From NCBI GenBank assembly GCA_029054535.1, contig JAIDFC010000217.1, positions 1 to 5,642 on the forward strand: DNA of 5,642 nt, read 5' to 3'. The notes under the pieces were generated by a model. That model saw only the letters and a program-made list of their open reading frames with translations, was not told where the DNA came from and did no database searches. Below, piece by piece: positions 1-5,642 of this stretch. The first letter of the stretch is position 1. Every line of letters starts with the position of its first letter. A program made the position numbers and the translations under genes. The DNA comes from Rikenella sp. (GTDB taxonomy: Bacteria > Bacteroidota > Bacteroidia > Bacteroidales > Rikenellaceae).

Positions 1-84
1 CTTTTGATCACCTTGTTGACGGTAACGGTCCAAAGCTGGCGGGCGGCGACGGCCAATCCGGTGCGGGCCCTTCGAGCGGAGTAG
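1..84 (+). CDS. ABC transporter permease, MacB/FtsX-like, C-terminal end only
   Basis: This is the last 27 codons and the TAG stop (82-84) of a gene that begins before the window. Read from base 1 it gives a hydrophobic stretch followed by QSWRAATANPVRALRAE. That pattern is the usual end of Bacteroidota MacB/FtsX-type permeases: the final membrane helix, then a short cytoplasmic tail with an 'NPV..LR.E' ending. The complete permease downstream ends the same way (QSYRAAVENPAVAVKRE), so the two are paralogues in tandem. The product would be an inner-membrane subunit of a tripartite ABC exporter. The stop lies 161 bases before the next start, with the same orientation, so co-transcription is likely unless the hairpin at 116-142 intervenes. 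The fragment is too short to say more about its class. The assignment rests on the tail motif, the hydrophobic lead-in and the neighbour. Confidence 0.8.
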   Translation, partial: LLITLLTVTVQSWRAATANPVRALRAE

Positions 85-115
85 AAATGGGCGGGGAATG
101 TCCAAAAAATAGACG

Positions 116-142
116 CCGAGTGTCTAATTTTTTGACACTCGG
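116..142. promoter_or_regulatory. Perfect 9-bp inverted repeat between two permease genes
   Basis: CCGAGTGTC (116-124) is followed by a 9-base T-rich spacer and its exact reverse complement GACACTCGG (134-142). It begins 31 bases after the upstream permease stop and ends 103 bases before the next start. No T-run follows the right arm on the + strand, so it is not a standard intrinsic terminator. It could be an RNA hairpin that stabilises or separates the two messages, or a DNA operator of dyad form GTGTC-N9-GACAC. The sequence alone does not decide between these. Confidence 0.4.
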
Positions 143-245
143 GGGATCGGCCGAAATTATAAAAGACTGTTTGTCAGCGTCTTGACGATTGTGGCACGGC
201 TTGTGGTTAGATGGCGGGTAGAAATAACAAACACAAAACACGATA

Positions 246-2639
246 ATGTTCAGAAAATTTTTCATCGAGAGCTGGCGGACCAAAAAGAACCGGCCGTTTT
301 CATTCTTCATCAACTGGCTGGGGCTGACCTTCGGGTTTGCGGCGGTGATCGTGATGTATATCTTCATCATGGGGCAGGTGCGGCACGACGACTGTTTCGA
401 ACGGCCGATGGACGACGTCTGGCGGTGCGAGATCGACCTCGAGCAGATCGGTTCGATCTGTCCGGACCCGTTGGCCGGGTTCATGACTCGGTTTCCGGAA
501 GTACGGTCGGCCGTGCGGGTTCAGACGCAGCGCGAAAAGACCGTTTCCGTACCGGACCGGGAGGGCGGGACACGGTATGCGCTGAATACGATGATGGCCG
601 ATTCGACGCTGCTTCAGGTGCTTCCGTTCCGGATGGTGAGCGGAGGCGGACCGGATGCCTTGTCCGACGCCTCGAAGGGACTCTTGAGCCGGTCGGCCGC
701 CCGGAGACTCTTCGGGTCGCTCGACGTGGTGGGGCGGCAGATCGAAATCGACAACACGTATCGCGTGGTGGTCGGCGGCGTCTTCGAAGATGTGCCGCAA
801 AATGCGCTCTATGCTCCCGAGTTGATTCTGACCATGAAGCTGAACAACATCATGAACGGGCAGCCCGACTACCGGGATGATAACTGGAATCGGTGGTCGA
901 CGGAGTGTTATGTCCGGGTCCATCCGGGGAGCGATGTCCGGGCGTTGAACGATAAATTTCGACAGGCGATATTGGGGCAATTGATCGGTTCGGACGAAGA
1001 GGAGATCGACCGTGAAATCCAGCGCAGGGGCGGAGTGGATAGTCCCAATACGCCGCACATACGGGCTTTCGGCGACTGTTATTTCGCGACCGAGGTGGGG
1101 ATGACGACCGGTAACGTCTATGACTCGTCGTCGCTTGCGGTGCTGGGAATCATCGCCGTGCTGGTGCTGGCGATCGCCATCGTCAACTACGTCAATATCT
1201 ATACGGCGCGGTCGACCGAGGTGGTCCGTGCGATGGGTATCAAGAGCATCATGGGGGCCACCAGACGCAGTTTGATCGGTTTTATTATCGGCGACTCGGT
1301 GTTGATCGCTTTCGTCTCGGCACTCTCGGCATACGGGTTGGCTTATCTGCTGCGGCCGCTCTATCCGATGCTGCTCGGGAGCGAACTCTCGTTCTCGCTG
1401 AGCTGGGATATTCTGTCGGTGCTGTTCGGCGTGTTGCCTTTGGTGTGCGGGGTGCTGTCGGGGATCTTCCCGGCGCTGGTGCTCACGCGGATGAAACCGC
1501 TCGACGCCATCGCCAACCGGTCGAGCAGCGGGCGGCAGATGTCGGCCGTGCGGAACGCGCTGATCGTCTTCCAGTTCACGATCTCGATCGGACTGATCGC
1601 GGCGACGCTGATCATCAACAAGCAGATGCGCTACCTCACGACGTTCGACCTGGGCTACAGTCGCGAGAATGTGGTGATATTGAGAGGCGGTCCGTATATG
1701 AACAGAGAAAAGTTCAACACGTTCCGCACGCAGCTGCTCGCTTCACCGACGATTATCGACGCGTCGCTTCTCGGTTCGGATCCGATGGCGGTCTCGAACA
1801 TGATGACGGTGATTCTCAACGACGAGCAGGCATTTACGCCGAGGACTTTGAACGGCGACGAGCATACGTTGCATGTGCTGGGGGTGCCGATGGCGGAGGG
1901 AGACTCCATGTCGAACACCAATATCGACCGGTTGCCGTGGGGGCGGGATTGTATGGTGATCAACGAGTCGTTCGCCAAGTATATTCGCAGCGTGGCGCCC
2001 GAGGTTCAGATTCCGGGGCCGAAGTTCATCGGTGTGTTCCGCGATTTCCAGCACCAGCCGGTTACGGAACGGATTACGCCGCTGGCATTGCTGCGGGCAT
2101 GGAGCGGGGCCCCTTATATCCGGATCGCCGCCGGACAGATCGAACCGGCCTTGAAACACATCGAACGCACCTTCCGCGAGATGTTCCCCAACGAGATCTA
2201 CGACTTCGAGTTCATGGACCGGCAATTCGACCGGATGTACAAAGATGAGCAACTGTTCCGGGCGCGATTGCTGACGTTCAGCGTGCTGGCGATCTTCATC
2301 GGCTGTCTGGGACTCTTCGCCCTGGTGGGCTACTCGGTGGAACGCCGGCGGAAAGAGATCGCCATCCGCAAGGTGCACGGCGCGACGGTCGGCGAGGTGG
2401 TGGGGATGCTCTGCATGAGTTTCCTGCGTTGGCTGGTGGTTTCGTTCGTCGTTGCGGTGCCGGTGGTGTGGTGGCTGATGAACGGCTGGATGAGCCGGTA
2501 TGCCTACCGGACAGAGATGAGCTGGTGGATATTCCTGCTCGCGGGAGTCGTGGCGGCCGCGATCGCCCTCTTCACCGTCCTCGGACAGAGCTACCGGGCG
2601 GCGGTCGAGAATCCGGCCGTGGCCGTCAAACGGGAGTAA
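246..2639 (+). CDS. ABC transporter permease with two FtsX domains (MacB-like)
   Basis: This is a 797-aa inner-membrane permease of the MacB/FtsX superfamily. About eight helices are visible: 18-43, 296-318, 343-370, 387-413, 437-457, 675-697, 725-747 and 760-782. Large extracytoplasmic domains lie at about 44-295 (MacB_PCD-like) and 458-674. The second FtsX half carries the canonical coupling segment RRRKEIAIRKVHGAT (700-714) after its first helix. The equivalent first-half segment, RAMGIKSIMGATRR (328-341), is degenerate. The tail NPAVAVKRE is family-typical. MacB-like permeases use an ATPase's hydrolysis to drive movement of a periplasmic partner rather than carrying substrate through the membrane. 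This doubled 8-helix form is common in Bacteroidota and uses a separate ATPase, which is not in the window. The ATG at 246 follows an A-rich leader (aacaaacacaaaacacgata) typical of Bacteroidota, and the protein starts in family style (MFRKFFIESWR). It is probably co-transcribed with the adaptor 81 bases downstream. The substrate is unknown. Confidence 0.93.
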   Translation: MFRKFFIESWRTKKNRPFSFFINWLGLTFGFAAVIVMYIFIMGQVRHDDCFERPMDDVWRCEIDLEQIGSICPDPLAGFMTRFPEVRSAVRVQTQREKTVSVPDREGGTRYALNTMMADSTLLQVLPFRMVSGGGPDALSDASKGLLSRSAARRLFGSLDVVGRQIEIDNTYRVVVGGVFEDVPQNALYAPELILTMKLNNIMNGQPDYRDDNWNRWSTECYVRVHPGSDVRALNDKFRQAILGQLIGSDEEEIDREIQRRGGVDSPNTPHIRAFGDCYFATEVGMTTGNVYDSSSLAVLGIIAVLVLAIAIVNYVNIYTARSTEVVRAMGIKSIMGATRRSLIGFIIGDSVLIAFVSALSAYGLAYLLRPLYPMLLGSELSFSLSWDILSVLFGVLPLVCGVLSGIFPALVLTRMKPLDAIANRSSSGRQMSAVRNALIVFQFTISIGLIAATLIINKQMRYLTTFDLGYSRENVVILRGGPYMNREKFNTFRTQLLASPTIIDASLLGSDPMAVSNMMTVILNDEQAFTPRTLNGDEHTLHVLGVPMAEGDSMSNTNIDRLPWGRDCMVINESFAKYIRSVAPEVQIPGPKFIGVFRDFQHQPVTERITPLALLRAWSGAPYIRIAAGQIEPALKHIERTFREMFPNEIYDFEFMDRQFDRMYKDEQLFRARLLTFSVLAIFIGCLGLFALVGYSVERRRKEIAIRKVHGATVGEVVGMLCMSFLRWLVVSFVVAVPVVWWLMNGWMSRYAYRTEMSWWIFLLAGVVAAAIALFTVLGQSYRAAVENPAVAVKRE

Positions 2640-2720
2640 CGGAACGTAGGGAGGGGCCGGAGGCGGCCGGCTCGCACGACACAGACTGAAGCTAAATAAG
2701 AAAAAATACGAATAAGAATC

Positions 2721-3971
2721 ATGGATAGAGTAATCGAAAAAAAGAAAGGACTGAAGAAAAAACATCTTCCGTACGTGATCGGCGGCGGAGCTTTGTTGAT
2801 CCTGATCGGGTGGCTGACTTTCGGCGACCATCGTTCGTCGCTCAAGGTCGACACCCGCACGATCACGATCGAACCGGCTCGGCAGGGCGAGTTCAACGAC
2901 TACGTGCGGGTCAACGGCAGCGTGTTGCCGATCACGACCGTACAGGTCAGCCCGTTCGAAAGCGGGAATGTCGACCAAAAGGTGGTCGAGGAGGGGGCGA
3001 TGGTCCGCAAGGGAGATGTGATCGTGCGACTCACCAATCCGCAGCTCACCATGCAGATCCTCACCAGCGAAGCCGATCTGGCCGAGAAAGAAAACCTCTT
3101 GCGCAACACCCGCGTGAGCATGGAGCAAGAGAAGCTCAACCTCCAGAAAGAGCGTCTCCAGCTCGAAATGGACGTCGCCCGCGCCAAACGGAAGTACGAA
3201 CAGTACGAAGCCTTGCACCGCGACAACCTCATCTCGAACGAGGAGTATCTGCAGGCCAAAGAGAACTACGACCTCTCGATCAAACAGAAAGAGCTGGTCT
3301 TCGAACGCCAGAAACAGGACTCGATCTTCCGTAGCCTCCAGGTCGACAACATGGAGATCAGTCTCGAAAGCATGAAAAAGAACATGGAGTTGATCCGCCA
3401 ACGGGTCGACAACCTCAACATCCGCGCCAACATCGACGGCGAACTGGGTTTGTTGGACGTCGTACTGGGCCAGTACGTTACGGCCGGCACCAAGGTAGGG
3501 CAGATCAACGACCTGAGCGACTACAAGATCGAGGCCATGATCGACGAACTCTACATCGACCGCGTGAAACCGGGCCTCACCGGCACCCTCGAACGCCAGG
3601 GCAGCAAGTACGGTCTGGTGATGAAGACCGTCTTTCCGGAGGTCCGCAACGGCCAGTTCCGGACGTGGTGCTACCTGACGGGCGAACGGCCCGAAAACAT
3701 CCGATCGGGACAGACCTACACGGTCAACCTCGAACTGGGGCAGCCGACCGAGGCGATCATCATTCCGCGCGGCCCGTTCTACCAGACCACGGGGGGCAGC
3801 TGGGTTTTCGTGGTATCGCCGGACGGCAAGAAGGCCTATCGGCGACCGATCAGGATCGGACGCCAGAACCCGCGCTACTACGAGGTCCTCGAAGGGTTGG
3901 AAGCCGGCGAGCAGGTGATTACGTCGAGTTACGAAACGTATGGCGACAACCAGGTCCTGTTGCTGAAATAG
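2721..3971 (+). CDS. Periplasmic adaptor (membrane fusion protein, HlyD/MacA/RND type)
   Basis: A 416-aa adaptor that would link inner-membrane permeases to a TolC-type outer-membrane channel. A very basic cytoplasmic N-terminus (eight K/R in the first 14 residues) precedes one membrane anchor at about 18-35. There is no lipobox cysteine, so the protein is anchored by this helix. The first half of a lipoyl/barrel-sandwich domain lies at about 72-108 (VVEEGAMVRKGDVIVRL), followed by a long charged helical hairpin at about 112-232. The second lipoyl half is at about 236-262 (LGQYVTAGTKVGQI). A beta-barrel follows at about 266-340, then a membrane-proximal domain beginning near AIIIPRGPFYQ and ending with GLEAGEQVITSSYE. 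Order and length fit the MacA/HlyD/AcrA superfamily. The start follows an A-rich leader. The gene lies 81 bases after the permease stop on the same strand, which points to one operon. The pump's substrate cannot be read from the sequence. Confidence 0.93.
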   Translation: MDRVIEKKKGLKKKHLPYVIGGGALLILIGWLTFGDHRSSLKVDTRTITIEPARQGEFNDYVRVNGSVLPITTVQVSPFESGNVDQKVVEEGAMVRKGDVIVRLTNPQLTMQILTSEADLAEKENLLRNTRVSMEQEKLNLQKERLQLEMDVARAKRKYEQYEALHRDNLISNEEYLQAKENYDLSIKQKELVFERQKQDSIFRSLQVDNMEISLESMKKNMELIRQRVDNLNIRANIDGELGLLDVVLGQYVTAGTKVGQINDLSDYKIEAMIDELYIDRVKPGLTGTLERQGSKYGLVMKTVFPEVRNGQFRTWCYLTGERPENIRSGQTYTVNLELGQPTEAIIIPRGPFYQTTGGSWVFVVSPDGKKAYRRPIRIGRQNPRYYEVLEGLEAGEQVITSSYETYGDNQVLLLK

Positions 3972-3987
3972 AGACACTTCGTGTACG

Positions 3988-4083
3988 ATTCGAGCGGCGG
4001 GCGGAGAAGGCGAACACTGGGGGGTGGAGACGGTATGACACTCCTCCGGTCGTCGACTCCGCCCGCCGCTTTTCGGATCGAAT
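3988..4083 (+). other. Large imperfect hairpin just after the adaptor gene
   Basis: The core is a perfect 13-bp GC-rich inverted repeat, GCGGCGGGCGGAG (3995-4007) with CTCCGCCCGCCGC (4057-4069), extended to 14 by a3994-t4070. Inside it a second stem can form between about 4017-4026 and 4039-4050, with two G-T wobbles and a 2-base bulge. An outer ATTCGA/TCGAAT pair (3989-3994 with 4078-4083) can form as an alternative closure. The right arm is followed by only three more Ts. The element starts about 20 bases after the adaptor stop and ends about 40 bases before the permease stub. It could be an intra-operon terminator or attenuator, an mRNA-stabilising structure, or a dispersed palindromic repeat. 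The structure is seen directly; its role is unknown. Confidence 0.6.
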
Positions 4084-4120
4084 ACCCACCCTTTTTCCAC
4101 TCCAGCAACAAACGCATGTC

Positions 4121-4300
4121 ATGATATTACGCAAATTCATGACCACCCTGCGACGATTCCGCCTAGCCAGCACGCCCGATACCGTAGGTTTGAGCATGGC
4201 GTTCTCCGCTTTTGTATTGATATTGATGCAAGTGCGGTACGCACCGCCGGGCAGGCGGCACCGACGGGGATTCGGTTGGGTTTTTCTCTGCCTTATTTAA
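4121..4300 (+). pseudogene. Truncated 5' remnant of a third ABC permease
   Basis: An ATG at 4121 opens a 59-codon frame ending in TAA (4298-4300). Its first 40 residues look like the N-terminus of Bacteroidota MacB/FtsX permeases. They begin MILRKFMTTLRRFRLAS, pass through a hydrophobic helix containing VGLSMAFSAF, and end LILMQVRY, where the family usually continues with an acidic 'D..FD' segment. Here likeness stops after Y40 (base 4240), and 19 unrelated residues rich in Gly and Arg follow. Intact relatives have several hundred more residues, and none of the three + strand frames through 4419 restores them. A proline within the ASTPDTVGL segment is also unusual for this helix. The A-rich leader (ccagcaacaaacgc) resembles that of the intact permease. 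It probably arose by a deletion that removed nearly all of a third permease gene. The alternative, a real small membrane peptide, seems less likely. Confidence 0.72.
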
Positions 4301-4308
4301 GGCTGCCC

Positions 4309-4332
4309 GCGCGATCGTATGATCGCGTTTTT
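4309..4332 (+). terminator. Intrinsic terminator, + strand, end of exporter operon
   Basis: CGCGATC (4310-4316), loop GTAT (4317-4320), exact complement GATCGCG (4321-4327), then TTTTT (4328-4332). A G-T wobble (4309-4328) can lengthen the stem to 8. It lies 8 bases after the stop of the permease stub and would end + strand transcripts from the exporter operon. It may be the original terminator of the permease gene whose body is lost. Confidence 0.75.
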
Positions 4333-4343
4333 CAAAAATATCA

Positions 4344-4378
4344 TAAAAAAACGGAGGGCGATCTGTTTCGCCCTCCGT
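4344..4378 (-). terminator. Intrinsic terminator, - strand, for the DUF4251-type gene
   Basis: ACGGAGGGCG (4351-4360) and CGCCCTCCGT (4369-4378) form a perfect 10-bp stem around an 8-base loop. On the + strand the stem is preceded by seven As (4345-4351). Read on the - strand it is therefore followed by a T-run, the classic rho-independent form. It lies 41 bases beyond the stop of the - strand gene and faces the + strand terminator at 4309-4332, making a convergent boundary. Confidence 0.88.
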
Positions 4379-4419
4379 CGCGCCTGCGCGCTATTTCAGA
4401 GATAGAGAGAAAAGAGATG

Positions 4420-4932
4420 TCAGTTTGCCTGGATCGAACCGGTGTAGACCACCGTATTGCCCTGGTTCGGGACCAGCGTGAGGGTGGCCATGCCGTTATC
4501 GATGTCGTAGTTGAGGTGGAAGACGTACTTGACGCCGCTCCAGTCGGTTTGGAAGACGAGCGTCCACTGCGAACCGTTGTTCATGTCCTCCCAGAAGTCG
4601 AACTGCGTGGTGTTGATCGCAATCCGTCGTGGAATCATCGTTACGTTCTGCGAGACCGACGTGTACGGCAAGTTGACCTCCAGGTAACCCGGGTAGACCG
4701 ACACGTAGTTGTTCCACTGGTTGAGCGCCTGTTGCGGCCCCATGAACTCGGGCGTCGCCTGCGAGGCCGCGAAGGTGAAATTGTGGGTCTTGAGTGCGTT
4801 GGTCAGCTGTTGCACCATCGCCTGCTGCCGTTCGGTCCGTTTGGCGTCGCGCACCTCTTTTTTCGAATAATCCTGCGCCATCGCCGTAGCGGCTAGCGAA
4901 ACCATCAGGAGGGATAAGAATAGCTTTTTCAT
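4420..4932 (-). CDS. Exported DUF4251-family protein
   Basis: A 170-aa protein with a clear signal peptide: MKK, a hydrophobic core, then AMA at 17-19, with cleavage likely before Q20. There is no cysteine in the export signal, so it is not a lipoprotein. The mature part starts with a charged helical stretch (about 22-50, many K/R/E/Q). A beta-rich region follows with 'PGYLEVNLPY' (81-90), 'FDFWEDMNNGSQWTLVF' (111-127) and 'GVKYVFHLNYD' (133-143). This layout matches the DUF4251 family of small periplasmic or secreted Bacteroidota proteins, whose function is unknown. The family call is from recalled pattern, not a profile search. The ATG at 4930-4932 begins the signal peptide exactly and no upstream in-frame start is needed. 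The gene stands alone, opposite to its neighbours, with its own terminator. A weak -7-like box, CAACTTTG on the - strand (5023-5030), lacks a matching -33. Nothing ties it functionally to the exporter. Confidence 0.88.
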   Translation of the reverse strand: MKKLFLSLLMVSLAATAMAQDYSKKEVRDAKRTERQQAMVQQLTNALKTHNFTFAASQATPEFMGPQQALNQWNNYVSVYPGYLEVNLPYTSVSQNVTMIPRRIAINTTQFDFWEDMNNGSQWTLVFQTDWSGVKYVFHLNYDIDNGMATLTLVPNQGNTVVYTGSIQAN

Positions 4933-5188
4933 ACGGATTGAGTGTTAATAGTTTTAGCCGTGTCGGGAAAAGAAACAACTTTCGTGCCAAACCGTTCCCG
5001 GCGGTCCGTCGGCCACCCACCGCAAAGTTGCACCAAATTTGCTGCGAAGGGTATGACCGGATCCGAATCGTCGGCCACGGCGACCGAAAACAGCGCCGGT
5101 TGCCGGAAAGAGCCGATAATATTTCGTATTTTTGCCCAACAGAAGCTCCCGTCGCTGACGGACGACGCGAAAACGAACGACCTTCAAG
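4933..5188. other. Divergent intergenic region between DUF4251-type and TolC-type genes
   Basis: This 256-base region holds the start-proximal leaders of two divergent genes. It contains the -7-like box listed for the TolC-type gene and a weaker - strand candidate at 5023-5030. Open frames across it are short, have no recognisable protein features and overlap the promoter zone. No tRNA, strong hairpin or repeat array was seen. Confidence 0.6.
5122..5138 (+). promoter_or_regulatory. Candidate Bacteroidota -7 promoter box for the TolC-type gene
   Basis: TATTTTTG (5127-5134) exactly fits the Bacteroidota primary-sigma -7 consensus TAnnTTTG. The best -33 candidate, TTG at 5100-5102, leaves a 24-base spacer, longer than the usual 19-21, so this half is weak. 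Initiation just after the box would give a leader of about 50 bases before the ATG at 5189. The position, in a divergent intergenic region, is sensible. Confidence 0.5.
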
Positions 5189-5642
5189 ATGCAGATTGAC
5201 AGAAAGATCCTTTTGATTTTCGGCACGTTGACCGCCCTCGGTTCGACACCCGCTTTCGGCGACTCCCTGCCGCGGCTCGGAGAGACGACTGCGGCGACCG
5301 CCGACAGCACCCGGACCCTCACGTTGCAGGAGGCCGTCGAAATCGGCTACCGACAGAGTCCCGCCCTCGAAGCGCAGCGAATCGCCCGCGAAGCGGCGGT
5401 GGCCCGGCGCAAGGCGGCTTGGGGGTTGAGGTTGCCCCAACTCGGGGTGGCGGCCAACTACACCTATCTGGCCGACGACATCAAAGCCTTCGACCTGAAC
5501 GCCGAAAAAGACGCCGCACTGGGGCAGATCGGTCAACTTCCGCTGCCGATCCCGATACCGCCCCAGATCGTGCAGGCCATACAGGGGCTCGACCTCAGCC
5601 TGACGCTTCAGAAACAGCAGTTCGCCGTGGTGGGGGCGTCGG
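5189..5642 (+). CDS. TolC-family outer-membrane efflux protein, N-terminal part
   Basis: An open frame from ATG 5189 runs to the window edge without a stop: 151 complete codons plus one base. It starts with a signal peptide (MQIDRKILLIFGTLTALGS, then TPAFG) with likely cleavage after G24. After a short Ser/Thr-rich linker comes the hallmark TolC-family opening, LTLQEAVEIGYRQSPALEAQ (about 45-64), then a helix with 'ARRKAAWGLRLPQLGVAANYTYL' features (72-94). These correspond to the first periplasmic alpha-helix and entry into the first beta-strands. A proline-rich segment, LPLPIPIPPQIVQAI (117-131), lies in the region of the first outer-membrane hairpin. TolC-type trimers form the outer-membrane exit duct for tripartite pumps, and full members are usually 400-500 aa. 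It is separated from the adaptor gene at 2721 by a gene on the opposite strand and by terminators, so it is its own transcription unit. Whether it serves the exporter to its left or genes to its right is open. Confidence 0.88.
   Translation, partial: MQIDRKILLIFGTLTALGSTPAFGDSLPRLGETTAATADSTRTLTLQEAVEIGYRQSPALEAQRIAREAAVARRKAAWGLRLPQLGVAANYTYLADDIKAFDLNAEKDAALGQIGQLPLPIPIPPQIVQAIQGLDLSLTLQKQQFAVVGAS

Noticed and set aside
182..214. A possible promoter for the permease at 246 (TTGACG at 182-187, TTAGAT-like box near 207-212)
   Set aside because: The -10/-7 match is poor to both the sigma-70 and the Bacteroidota consensus, and the gene probably shares the upstream permease's transcript.
182..880. 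A 232-codon + strand frame overlapping the permease start
   Set aside because: It is out of frame with the permease and its product is Arg-rich with no recognisable family. The permease frame has helices and family motifs.
1743..4100. A 785-codon open frame on the - strand opposite the permease and adaptor
   Set aside because: It lies antisense to two genes with clear domain structure. Its product has no coherent domains or membrane pattern, and it crosses gene boundaries. GC-rich codon use commonly leaves such frames open.
4248..4309. Distant complementary pair CGGGCAG/CTGCCCG around the end of the stub, and the quasi-palindrome GCCTTA-TT-TAAGGC at 4290-4303
   Set aside because: They are short, overlap the better terminator, and are frequent by chance in GC-rich intergenic DNA. 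There is no direct sign of insertion-sequence ends or target duplications.
4241..4419. Possible continuation of the permease stub in another reading frame
   Set aside because: I read the two other + strand frames after 4240. Neither gives permease-like sequence, and terminators occupy most of the interval, so this is a loss of sequence rather than a simple frameshift.
4938..5216. Short + strand frames (85 and 92 codons) in the divergent intergenic region
   Set aside because: They overlap the promoter candidate and the start of the TolC-type gene in other frames. The products show no signal peptide, domain or conserved motif.
4496..5536. A 346-codon open frame on the - strand
   Set aside because: It spans the divergent intergenic region and runs antisense to the TolC-type start and out of frame with the DUF4251-type gene, which has a clear signal peptide. 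The translation is low-complexity and Arg/Gly-rich, as expected of a shadow frame.
1..5642. CRISPR arrays, tRNA or rRNA genes, insertion sequences, toxin-antitoxin or defence genes
   Set aside because: No regularly spaced repeats, cloverleaf-like structure, transposase-like protein or small two-gene module was seen on either strand.

Overview
The window looks like chromosomal DNA of a GC-rich member of the Bacteroidota. The evidence is A-rich gene leaders without a clear Shine-Dalgarno, a TAnnTTTG-type promoter element, a DUF4251-type exported protein, and tandem MacB/FtsX-like permeases with an adaptor and a TolC-type protein. The base composition and gene set would fit Alistipes or another Rikenellaceae. 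That placement is an inference, not something the sequence proves.

Layout. Positions 1-84 are the last 27 codons of an ABC transporter permease that begins outside the window. Positions 246-2639 hold a complete second permease of the same family (797 aa). Positions 2721-3971 hold a membrane-anchored periplasmic adaptor (416 aa). All are on the + strand and probably form one operon. The 448 bases that follow (3972-4419) carry no intact gene. They hold a large imperfect hairpin (3994-4070), a decayed 5' stub of a third permease (4121-4300), a + strand intrinsic terminator (4309-4332) and a - strand intrinsic terminator (4344-4378). A small exported DUF4251-type protein lies on the - strand at 4420-4932. 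After a 256-base divergent intergenic region with a good TolC promoter candidate, a TolC-family outer-membrane protein starts at 5189 and runs off the right edge.

Function. The permeases would span the inner membrane and the adaptor would cross the periplasm. A TolC-type channel would open the outer membrane, giving a tripartite MacAB-TolC-like export machine. The ATPase such permeases need is not in the window and is probably upstream. The TolC gene is split from the adaptor by the DUF4251 gene and by terminators, so it is a separate transcription unit that may serve this exporter or another one to its right. The transported substrate cannot be deduced.

I see no new kind of biological system here. 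The most notable points are the fossil permease stub at the end of the exporter operon, the large hairpin before it, and the back-to-back terminators marking the convergent boundary.
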